Shown here one piece after another: positions 15,649-22,249 of a DNA stretch of 22,249 nucleotides. A program made the position numbers and the translations under genes. This stretch comes from JAHEDH01 sp965364515 (GTDB lineage Bacteria > Actinomycetota > Acidimicrobiia > Spongiisociales > ZC4RG35): the NCBI GenBank assembly GCA_965364515.1, contig CBDTXZ010000034.1:1-22249 (forward strand), given 5' to 3'. Numbering within the stretch: position 1 is the stretch's first letter; each line of letters begins with the position of its first letter. Under the pieces are notes generated by a model. The model was not told the origin of the DNA, ran no database searches, and saw nothing but the letters and a program-made list of their open reading frames with translations.

Positions 15649-15915
15649 GTGCACGCTAACGCCCCTCTGACCCCGGCTGGTCGTCTGATCCTGTGTGAAC
15701 GGATCGCTGCTGGCCGTCCGATCAGCCATGTGGCTCGAGAGATGGGGATCTCCCGCCAACGCGCCGGTGTCTGGTATCGACGATGGCAGGCTGATGGTGA
15801 TCGTCAGGATCCTGCCCTTGATCCGTCAACCGCCGATATGGTGCGTCTCGCCACACGCCGAGGGCTGCGCACCGGTGCCTTCCTGGGCGGCGCTGCGACT
15901 CCCGGTCGCAGGTGA
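15649..15915 (+). pseudogene. IS481-family transposase, N-terminal fragment
   Basis: From the GTG at 15649, preceded by AAAGGAGG with a 6-nt spacer, the protein opens with HANAPLTPAGRLILCERI, the usual start of IS481 transposases, and continues through a helix-turn-helix (HVAREMGISRQRAGVWYRRW). After about 55 residues the family-like reading is lost: the expected Arg/Ser/His-rich linker seems to move to other frames around 15830 (for example a CVSP reading in another frame), which suggests one or more small indels. The frame ends at 15915, about 88 codons in all against 300 or more for an intact transposase, and no DDE domain follows. Confidence 0.75.
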
Positions 15916-15955
15916 TCGGACGGTCTTCGTCTGAGAGGCGAGACGAAAGGCGACG

Positions 15956-16230
15956 ATGATGCAGCGACGTGACTACCGAGCCTTCCACGATCGCTTCGAC
16001 CAGATGGAGTTCATCGGACGTCTGGACGGTGACCTCGAGCAAGCAGTGAACGCATGCGTCGAGTGCTGTGATCGACACGTTGGGCGCAATGCCCTTGCAC
16101 TGATCTGGGGCAACGCATCGGGCGAGCGGGCCACGCGCACATTCGAGGAGCTGCAGACCCGATCGGCGCAGGTCGCAAACCTGTTGTACGAGCACGGGGT
16201 GCGACCGGGCGACCGCGTCGCGGGATGGGA
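15956..16230 (+). pseudogene. AMP-forming acyl-CoA synthetase, N-terminal fragment
   Basis: The reading MMQRRDYRAFHDRFD at the start, then VNACVECCDRHVGRNALALIWGN and FEELQTRSAQVANLLYEHGVRPGDRVAG, matches the N-terminus of AMP-binding acyl- or acetyl-CoA synthetases. The match stops after GDRVAG, about 90 residues in, where an intact enzyme would go on to an LP-containing motif and over 400 more residues including the P-loop and the AMP-binding core. From about 16225 the frame runs on antisense to the end of the convergent cyclase gene and is not family-like. A GAAAGG lies 5 nt before the ATG, so the fragment may still be translated. The break marks a deletion or rearrangement next to the IS remnant. 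Confidence 0.75.
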
Positions 16231-16245
16231 CGAAGCTCGGGACCG

Positions 16246-19200
16246 TCAGCCCCCCGGGTCGATCGGCGAGCGGGTCCGGCGTCCGGCCAGTTCGATGATT
16301 CGGCGGTGCCAAGGCACCGCTTCCCGAAACACTCGCCGGTCACCCGGATCAGGAATCTTCTCGGCCCGCTCCGCCAGCAGGCCTGCGGCACGTTCGATGG
16401 CGCGGTCGGCTCGTTCGTCCTGCGCTGCGAGGAGGCAATCGATCACGGCGAGATGAATGCGGAGCGGCTCCCACGTGCCTTCCAGGGTTTCGCCTTCGTC
16501 GAGGTGTTCGAGAACGGTCTCTGCATGGGTCATTGCGCCGTTCACATCGCCCCGAAGGAGTGAGGACCGCGCCATGCCGGCCGTGGCACCGAGCCCGAGC
16601 GCGGTCTGGTTGAGTTCACGTCGGATGGCGAGCGATGCCTCGTAGGCGGAGTCGGCGTCGTCCGGCCGCTCGAGACCGACGTACGCGTGGCCGAGCCACA
16701 GCAGGGCTTCCGCCTCGGCCTCCTTGTGCTCTTGTGTTCGCTTCATGCCGGCTCCCTGCTCGGCATGGAGCCTGGCGGTCTCCCAGTCCCCTCGGGCGGC
16801 CGCGACCCACGCCAGGTTGACGTGGGCGGCTGCCGCACTGCTGCGGTCGCCTCGCTCCTCGGCGAGTCTGAGCATCTCGGCGAAGTGCCCACTGGCACCC
16901 TCGTAGTCGCCCAGCATCGTGAGCGCGACGGCGAGGTTGTTGAGGTAGGTGGCGGCCGCGTCCGAGCGGTTCTCGCGCCGGGAGATGTCCAATGCCCTGG
17001 TGAGCCGGGATCGCGTCTCGGAGAGGTCGCCTCCCGACAGTGCGACCATGCCCAGGAGGTTCAGGGCCGTTGCCTCGTAGCGCTCGCTGTCGGCTCGGCT
17101 GGCGAGTTCGAGCGCACGTTCGCCGTGCGAGCGCGCCTTCTCCCGGTCTTCGAGGTACAGGAGCGACCAGCCGAGCGAGGATTGGGTCCGGCTCTGGAGC
17201 GCCAGATCGTCGGTGTCTGCGGCGAATGCCGTGCTCCGACGGGCCGAGCTCAGGGCCTGCGAAAACTCGCTCGTGTAGAAATGCATGTAGGTCCGCTCGA
17301 GGGCGACGAGCGCCTGTCGGCCGGGATCGCCCAGTCGGTCGACGGCCCTCTCGAGCTCGTCGAGTGCGGTGCGCTGTCCGTCCCGGTCGCCTTGAAACGC
17401 CCAGGCCTTCACTCGGCCGAGGAGCAGCCGGTAGCGCCGTTCGAGGTCGTCTTCGGAGGTGAGCGCGAGCGCCCGATCGTAGAAGTCGGCGGCCGCCGAC
17501 ACGGCGTGGCTGTTCAGGGCTCCCTCGGCGGCACGCATCAGATACTCGAGCGCTTCGACCGACCTGCCGGCCTTCTCTAGGTGCCCGGCGATGACTCCGA
17601 CCAACTCCTGTTCTCGTTCGCCGCTCCGAGCGATGAGCCAGTCTGCGACGACGCCGTGGTACTTCTTCCGTGAGCCGATGAGCACCGACTCGTAGGTGGC
17701 GTCGCGGAGAAGGGTGTGTGAGAAGGCGTACTCGGCAGCGTGCGAGAACGTCGAAGGCTCCCTCGGGTGGATCATCTGCCTGGTCTGCAGGGCGTCCAGC
17801 TCGGACGCGATTGCTTCACCACGGTCTGACGCGGCGATGTGAACGAGGGCGTCGTCCCAGAACACGCGGCCGACGACGGAAGCCTGCTGGATCGTGTTTC
17901 GTTCGGCTGCCGGCAGGCTGTCGAGGCGGGCTTGGATGACTCCGGTCAAGGTCGTTGGCAGCCGCAGGGTGGCCAGGTGATCGAGCCTGACCAGCCAGGC
18001 GTCACGGTCGACCACTATGACACCGTCGTCGATGCACATCATTACGAGCTCCTCGAGGTAATAGGGGTTTCCGCCGGCGCGTTCGAGGAGCATCGTTCGA
18101 AGCTCGGGAGGGCAGGAATCGATCCGCGAGAGCATGGAGTCGATCATGGCTCCAGCCTGCTCGCCGGTCAGCGGATCCAGTGTGAGCCGGCTGTGGCGGG
18201 GAAGCCGTTCCCATCCGGGCTGGGCATGGTGTAACGGCCGGGAGAGGGCGATCACCAGTACGGGTTCGTTCGCCAACTCCTCGATCAGTTGCGCCAGGAC
18301 GGACAGGGAGCCCTCGTCTGCCCAGTGCAGATCGTCGAGCAGCATGAGCACGGTGGAGGAGGCGGCGGCAGAGCGAAAGAACTCGACCAAGTGACCGATG
18401 GCGAGGTCGTGGAGTCGCTGGGGGGAGTCCGGGATACCGTCGAGCGTGGCGGGGCCGGTCATGTCGTACCCGAGGAGGCGGCCGACGGCGTGGGTCTTGT
18501 CCGCCAGTCCGGTCGTGTCGGGCATTCGTTCGCGGAGGCCGGCCCGCAGCTTCTGTCGGACGAGGTCGACCGCGTCGTCGTTGCGGATGTCGAAGCATCG
18601 TTCGACGAGGTCGCGAAGCATCGAGTGTGGTGTGTCGTTGCTCCCGAGGGCGGCGCGGGCCCGGAACACGGTCACGGGCGGGGTCTCGGGAAGCCCGGCC
18701 TCGAATTCGGCGAGGAGCCTCGATTTCCCGATGCCGGCGTCCCCGACGACGGTGATGGTGCGGCCCTGTCCGGTCGCAGAGACGTCTTCGAGCGCGTGGG
18801 TGAGAAACGCGAGGTCATCGTGGCGACCGATCAACTCTGTGTCGACCTCTTCGAGGCCACGAGTTAGGCCAATCGGAGTCATCGATCGATCCCCGGTCAC
18901 CAGGTGAACGGGGACGGGCTCGTCGAATCCCTTGGCATCGATCGTGCCGGCGGGCTCGAGGTCGAAGCTACCGCGGACCTGGCGGTAGGTCGTCTGGGAG
19001 ATGAGGAGCCCACCAGCGGGAGCGGCGCTCTCGATTCGAGAGGCCAGATTGACCGCCGAGCCCATGACCGTGTCCTCCGCCTCGGTGACGCCTCCCGTGA
19101 CGACGAGACCAGTGTTGATGCCGACGCGGACGCTGAATCCGTCGATCCGATGGTCACGGGCGATTTCGGCGGCTACGGATCGAGCCGTGTCGAGGATGTC

Positions 19201-19593
19201 GAGTCCCGCTCGGACGGCCATCTCGGCGTCATTCTCACGGGTCAGGTTGAGGCCGAACACGGCGAGGAAGCCGTCACCCATGAAGCGGGTGACCCGCCCG
19301 CCCCGAGTTCGAACCGGCTCGGCCAGCAGCTGGAGCGCCGGATCCATGATCGTCATCGCGTCCTCGGGATCGACCCCCTGGAGGATGCGGGTCGAGTCGA
19401 CGACGTCCATGAAGAGCACGGTCACGAGACGGCGCTCGTGCTCGATGTCCGCCGTCGTGGGGAAGGACGCATCGAGTTGGGCCCGGAGAGCACCGATGGT
19501 GGCATCGACGATCGAGTCACCGAGCGTGTCGCGAAGCTGTTCCTGGGCGGCGATGGCAGCTTCGAGGTGCTCCCGGGAGACGGGGTCGGTCAT
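16246..19593 (-). CDS. class III nucleotidyl cyclase / AAA-type ATPase / TPR regulator with atypical cyclase site
   Basis: A 1115-aa relative of the first cyclase protein, lacking the zinc ribbons. A short helical N-terminus (1-50) leads to a cyclase domain (about 53-235) that keeps the metal aspartates D63 (FMDVVDST) and D107 (FMGDGF) and the transition-state N182 and R186 (NLASR). At the two base-selecting positions it has R103 and S179 in place of the usual Lys and Asp, so the product cannot be assumed to be cAMP. The ATPase has Walker A GDAGIGKS (284-291) and Walker B LMLLDDLHWAD (416-426). The C-terminal half is TPR-like with many repeats. ATG at 19593; a TACAGT at 19604-19609 (minus strand) could be the -10 of an mRNA with a leader of a few bases. 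Its 3' end abuts the acyl-CoA synthetase break, and the last ~10 residues may be altered. Confidence 0.9.
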   Translation of the reverse strand: MTDPVSREHLEAAIAAQEQLRDTLGDSIVDATIGALRAQLDASFPTTADIEHERRLVTVLFMDVVDSTRILQGVDPEDAMTIMDPALQLLAEPVRTRGGRVTRFMGDGFLAVFGLNLTRENDAEMAVRAGLDILDTARSVAAEIARDHRIDGFSVRVGINTGLVVTGGVTEAEDTVMGSAVNLASRIESAAPAGGLLISQTTYRQVRGSFDLEPAGTIDAKGFDEPVPVHLVTGDRSMTPIGLTRGLEEVDTELIGRHDDLAFLTHALEDVSATGQGRTITVVGDAGIGKSRLLAEFEAGLPETPPVTVFRARAALGSNDTPHSMLRDLVERCFDIRNDDAVDLVRQKLRAGLRERMPDTTGLADKTHAVGRLLGYDMTGPATLDGIPDSPQRLHDLAIGHLVEFFRSAAASSTVLMLLDDLHWADEGSLSVLAQLIEELANEPVLVIALSRPLHHAQPGWERLPRHSRLTLDPLTGEQAGAMIDSMLSRIDSCPPELRTMLLERAGGNPYYLEELVMMCIDDGVIVVDRDAWLVRLDHLATLRLPTTLTGVIQARLDSLPAAERNTIQQASVVGRVFWDDALVHIAASDRGEAIASELDALQTRQMIHPREPSTFSHAAEYAFSHTLLRDATYESVLIGSRKKYHGVVADWLIARSGEREQELVGVIAGHLEKAGRSVEALEYLMRAAEGALNSHAVSAAADFYDRALALTSEDDLERRYRLLLGRVKAWAFQGDRDGQRTALDELERAVDRLGDPGRQALVALERTYMHFYTSEFSQALSSARRSTAFAADTDDLALQSRTQSSLGWSLLYLEDREKARSHGERALELASRADSERYEATALNLLGMVALSGGDLSETRSRLTRALDISRRENRSDAAATYLNNLAVALTMLGDYEGASGHFAEMLRLAEERGDRSSAAAAHVNLAWVAAARGDWETARLHAEQGAGMKRTQEHKEAEAEALLWLGHAYVGLERPDDADSAYEASLAIRRELNQTALGLGATAGMARSSLLRGDVNGAMTHAETVLEHLDEGETLEGTWEPLRIHLAVIDCLLAAQDERADRAIERAAGLLAERAEKIPDPGDRRVFREAVPWHRRIIELAGRRTRSPIDPGG

Positions 19594-19737
19594 GACCCGG
19601 CCAACTGTAGGCAGACTTCAATGGCCCGGGCCGATGTCTGGTTCTCCCCACCGCATTCATCAGAGGCGTTGCCTCTGGTCGGTCGTCTTCTACGTGTCGG
19701 TCGGGGGGTCAGAAGGTGCGTTCCAACGACGAAGTCC

Positions 19738-20733
19738 TCACCAGCGGTGATGCACCTGGGGTCGGGCGTATTCGGAGTAGATCCGCTCGAGTGTCTGCAT
19801 GGTCGCGTCGTTCAACGGGTCCAGGGCGGCGGCCCTGGCGTTGTCGATCGCCTGGTCTGCCCGCTTCGCTCCGGGGATCACTGTCGAGACCGCGTCGAAC
19901 ATCAGAATCCAGCGGATCGCCAACTGCGCCATCGATGCGCCCTCCGGTACGAGATCTCGGATCTGGTCGATCGCCGCGAGGCCGGTCTCGAAGTCGAGAC
20001 CGGCGAACGTCTCGCCCACGTCGAACGCAGCGCCCTCGCGGTTGTAGTTGCGGTGATCGTCCTCGGGGAACGATGTCGACGACGACATCTTTCCGGAGAG
20101 CAGTCCGCTGGCGAGTGGCACTCGAACGATGACTCCGACGTCGCGCGCTTTGGCGACGTCGAAGAAGAGTCCGGCGGGTCGCTGCCGGAAGATGTTGAAG
20201 ATGATCTGCACCGTCTCGACACCGGGGTACTCGATGGCCTTCAGTGCCTCCTCGACCTTCTCGACGCTGACCCCGTAGTGGAGGACCTTGCCCGATTCGA
20301 CGAGTCGGTCGAGCCCCTCGAACAGCTCGGGTTGGTAGTAGACCGCGGTGGGAGGGCAGTGCAGCTGCAGGAGATCGAGGGCATCGGTTCCGAGATTGCG
20401 CAGGCTCCGATCGACGAAGCGCTCGATCGCCTCGGGCGTGTAGCCCTCGGCGGCGTGGGGGTCGAGGCGCCTGCCCGCCTTGGTGGCGATGATCATCTGC
20501 CGCTCGGGGTGTTCGTCCCTCACACCCGCCAGACGGCGCTCGCTCCTGCCGTCGCCGTACACGTCGGCGGTGTCGAAGAACGTGACACCCTCCTCGAGTG
20601 CTGCCACGACGGCGTCGTGTGCATCGCGGTCGCCGACGTCGCCCCAGTCCCCACCGATCGCCCATCCGCCGAAGCCGACCTCCGACACCTCGAGGCCGGT
20701 CCGTCCCAGCCGTCGTTTCGGAATGTCACCCAT
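19738..20733 (-). CDS. aldo/keto reductase
   Basis: A 331-aa NADP(H)-dependent oxidoreductase of the AKR superfamily, (beta/alpha)8 barrel. The catalytic tetrad is visible: Asp and Tyr in FFDTADVYG, Lys in IIATKAG and His in LLQLHCP. The C-terminal cofactor-binding signature VSTVIPGAKRADQAIDN is present. The N-terminus KRRLGRTGLEVSEVGFGGW is typical. I chose the ATG at 20733; a GTG three codons earlier (20742) is equally possible and neither has a strong ribosome binding site. It lies about 80 nt after the ACT-domain gene in the inositol operon, but a TAGGCT at 20764-20769 (minus strand) may be its own -10. A role with inositol-derived sugars is plausible from context only. Confidence 0.9.
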   Translation of the reverse strand: MGDIPKRRLGRTGLEVSEVGFGGWAIGGDWGDVGDRDAHDAVVAALEEGVTFFDTADVYGDGRSERRLAGVRDEHPERQMIIATKAGRRLDPHAAEGYTPEAIERFVDRSLRNLGTDALDLLQLHCPPTAVYYQPELFEGLDRLVESGKVLHYGVSVEKVEEALKAIEYPGVETVQIIFNIFRQRPAGLFFDVAKARDVGVIVRVPLASGLLSGKMSSSTSFPEDDHRNYNREGAAFDVGETFAGLDFETGLAAIDQIRDLVPEGASMAQLAIRWILMFDAVSTVIPGAKRADQAIDNARAAALDPLNDATMQTLERIYSEYARPQVHHRW

Positions 20734-20813
20734 CTCGTTCACCGATCTCGTCGACAGAGGTCAAGCCTACGAACTTCAGGGCAGTTCCAGGCATGGACCC
20801 GGCCGCGGTCAGC

Positions 20814-21191
20814 TCAGTCGAGGCCGATCGCCTTTTTGGCGCCTGCCACATCGGCGGTGCCCAGGATCAGCTCGCCGCGAGTCCCGAAGTAGGCGACGTT
20901 GACCATGATGTCAGCGGCGGCGACTGCCTGTGACACTGCCTCGTACCCGCCCGGATGATCGGCGGGAACGATCACGCATTCCCGCTCGTCGGCCACCATC
21001 CCGCCATGGGCATCGACGATCTTCTTCATTGCCGCGACGTCCTCGTCTCGGACGGCGGCGTGGGCAACCCGGCCGCCCAGCCTCGGGAACAGGCAACTCG
21101 CATAGATCCGCACGTCCTTCGACGTCGCGTCCGCGATGATTGCCGCCGGCCGGCCCACTTCGAGGTCCATCAGAATCGTGAGGTCTCTCAT
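20814..21191 (-). CDS. ACT-domain protein (tandem ACT-like)
   Basis: A 125-aa protein that reads as two ACT-like halves: an opening strand DLTILMDLEVGRPAAIIADATSK, and a second unit from CVIVPADHPGGYEAVSQAVAAADIMVNVAYF to GELILGTADVAGAKKAIG. The beta-alpha-beta pattern and the ending resemble small stand-alone ACT proteins that bind amino acids or other small ligands. No catalytic domain is attached. The ATG at 21191 shares an ATGA overlap with the iolB stop and has GGAGA 7 nt upstream, so it is part of the inositol operon. A ligand-sensing or allosteric role in that pathway is inference; I know of no standard iol gene of this kind. Confidence 0.65.
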   Translation of the reverse strand: MRDLTILMDLEVGRPAAIIADATSKDVRIYASCLFPRLGGRVAHAAVRDEDVAAMKKIVDAHGGMVADERECVIVPADHPGGYEAVSQAVAAADIMVNVAYFGTRGELILGTADVAGAKKAIGLD

Positions 21192-22039
21192 TTCGTTCTC
21201 TCCAGTGCTCTGGGATCGGGTTTCATCCCCGTCCATTCATCGATGACCCAGGCATGCGCCGGGTCGGTACAGATCATCCATCGACGCTCAGGGTCCGGTC
21301 CGGCCATCACGTTGAGGTAGTACATGTCGTAGCCGGGCGCCGCAACACATGGCCCGTGATACCCCCGCGGGATCAGGAACACGTCACCGGCCTTCACCGT
21401 CACGGTCTCGTCGATCTCCCCGTCGGTGGTGTAGGTACGGTGGAATCCGAACCCGTTCTCACCTGCGATCTCGAAGTAGTAGATCTCCTCGATCGGCACC
21501 TCCGACTCCGACCATTCGTCGTGCTTGTGAGGCGGATAGGACGACCAGTTGCCCGCAGGGGTGATGACCTCTACGACGATGAGCCGCTGAGGCCCGTCGA
21601 CGTCGGCCGACAAGAGCCCGGTGATGACTCGAGTCGCCTGGCCCGCGCCCCGAACGTCCACCGAAACCGACGCTGCCTCGAGCTTGAACGGCTCCCGGTG
21701 CTCTTCGGCGACGGACGTCGCGACTGCAAACCGGCCGCCGGTCTCCGACGAGATGGAGAGCTCGGCGTCCAGTGGCGCATACGCGACGTCGGGCACGCCG
21801 TCGAACACCGAGTCACGGCCGGCCAGGTCGAAGTCCGTGCCGTTCACCGTCACCACGCATCCTCCCTCGAGTGGCACCACCGCGGACTCCACTCCCGACA
21901 TCACCATCTGGACGGACTCACCGGAGGAGAGTCGGATCACCCGAAGCCCGGCGTACGACCAGCCTGCAGTGGCCGGGGTGACGTCGAGGGGGTGCGGTCC
22001 GTTTGTGAGAGAACCCGCCGGGTGGAACAGATCGCTCAT
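21188..22039 (-). CDS. iolB: 5-deoxy-glucuronate isomerase (IolB)
   Basis: A 283-aa cupin-fold enzyme that converts 5-deoxy-D-glucuronate to 2-deoxy-5-keto-gluconate in myo-inositol breakdown. The metal-binding cupin motif is intact: SYPPHKHDEW, then EEIYYFEI, and the later histidine in PRGYHGPCVAAPGYDMYYLNVMAGP. Length and ends (MSDLFHPAGSL at the start, a C-terminal PDPRALERTK-type tail) fit the family. The ATG at 22039 has GGAGGAG 4 nt upstream and overlaps the preceding gene (ATGA); the frame stays open to 22168 inside that gene. Confidence 0.95.
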   Translation of the reverse strand: MSDLFHPAGSLTNGPHPLDVTPATAGWSYAGLRVIRLSSGESVQMVMSGVESAVVPLEGGCVVTVNGTDFDLAGRDSVFDGVPDVAYAPLDAELSISSETGGRFAVATSVAEEHREPFKLEAASVSVDVRGAGQATRVITGLLSADVDGPQRLIVVEVITPAGNWSSYPPHKHDEWSESEVPIEEIYYFEIAGENGFGFHRTYTTDGEIDETVTVKAGDVFLIPRGYHGPCVAAPGYDMYYLNVMAGPDPERRWMICTDPAHAWVIDEWTGMKPDPRALERTK

Positions 22040-22249
22040 CCCGCTCCTCCGTGCACGATCGCCACCGCTTCGTCGACCCAGGTCTCGACGTCGCCATCTC
22101 TTGGGTAGAGCAGGCTCCGACCGGCAGTGAGCCCGCGGACATGGGGGATGTCCATCGCCTCCCTCCACTGGTCGAGGAGTTGACGGCCCTTCGACCCCGG
22201 ATCACCCCCCAGAAGCAGCGAGGGGAGTGTTGTGGCTCGCATCATCGTC
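22036..22249 (-). CDS. Cgl0158-family aldolase-like protein, C-terminal part (partial)
   Basis: The window cuts this gene, leaving about 70 C-terminal residues. The stretches LPSLLLGGDPGSKG and IPHVRGLTAGRSLLYPRDGD match the end of the (beta/alpha)8 aldolase-like Cgl0158 family found beside iolB and iolC in actinobacterial inositol clusters. The stop shares ATGA with the iolB start, so both are in one operon running leftward. The catalytic residues lie in the missing part. It could act on the phosphorylated deoxy-ketogluconate intermediate, but that is inference. Confidence 0.75.
   Translation of the reverse strand, partial: TMMRATTLPSLLLGGDPGSKGRQLLDQWREAMDIPHVRGLTAGRSLLYPRDGDVETWVDEAVAIVHGGAG

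Larger units (their letters stand above)
15555..15915 (+). mobile_element. left end of a decayed IS481-family insertion sequence
   Basis: The left boundary is placed at TGTTCTGC, since IS481-family ends begin with TGT. A leader with inverted repeats is followed by a perfect ribosome binding site and the N-terminus of an IS481-type transposase. The catalytic DDE domain and any right inverted repeat are absent: I find no inverted copy of the left end further on. The right limit is set at the stop codon of the broken frame; the real junction with older DNA is somewhere between about 15830 and 15950. Confidence 0.65.

Noticed and set aside
18904..20892. 662-codon plus-strand open frame
   Set aside because: It runs antisense across the cyclase N-terminus, an intergenic gap and the aldo/keto reductase gene; it shows no domain motif.
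1..22249. CRISPR array, tRNA or rRNA genes
   Set aside because: No regularly spaced repeats, cloverleaf sequences or conserved rRNA segments were seen on reading either strand.

Overview
The window is GC-rich bacterial DNA with short intergenic gaps and many 1-8 nt gene overlaps. Its gene content (class III cyclase/ATPase/TPR giants, an actinobacterial-type inositol cluster, promoters that look leaderless) suggests a high-GC actinobacterium, perhaps of the Acidimicrobiia. That placement is inference; no rRNA or marker gene is present.

Left third (74-8939): a minus-strand operon encodes a complete NAD(P)-linked bidirectional [NiFe] hydrogenase of the HoxEFUYH (group 3d) type: hoxE, hoxF, hoxU, hoxY, hoxH, then the HoxH maturation endopeptidase. 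Nearly every junction overlaps. A small unrecognised ORF of 83 aa directly precedes hoxE and shares an ATGA overlap with it. A SAM methyltransferase follows with its own likely promoter. Divergent from the hydrogenase operon is an Rrf2-family (NsrR-like, three-cysteine) regulator translationally coupled to a membrane-anchored copper nitrite reductase carrying a fused C-terminal cupredoxin. Together these suggest a low-oxygen energy-metabolism island: H2/NAD(P)H exchange, nitrite reduction and probable NO or Fe-S sensing.

Middle (9241-16230): a DinB/DUF664 protein, a CspA-type cold-shock protein with a clear intrinsic terminator, an alpha/beta hydrolase, and a 1168-aa zinc-ribbon/class III cyclase/AAA-type ATPase/TPR regulator. 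After a small charged helical protein comes a scar made of the left end of a decayed IS481-family element, whose leader has interleaved inverted repeats that could hide the transposase ribosome binding site, and an N-terminal fragment of an AMP-forming acyl-CoA synthetase.

Right third (16246-22249): a second giant cyclase/ATPase/TPR protein (1115 aa) with non-canonical substrate-selecting residues, then a minus-strand operon reading from the right edge: a partial Cgl0158-type aldolase-like protein, iolB, an ACT-domain protein and an aldo/keto reductase. This is part of a myo-inositol catabolic cluster that continues beyond the window.

A recurring feature is a TANNNT hexamer 6-7 nt before the start codon of several lead genes (methyltransferase, Rrf2, DinB, first cyclase), the signature of leaderless transcription. 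No tRNA, rRNA or CRISPR array was seen. Bases 1-73 hold nothing I can support.
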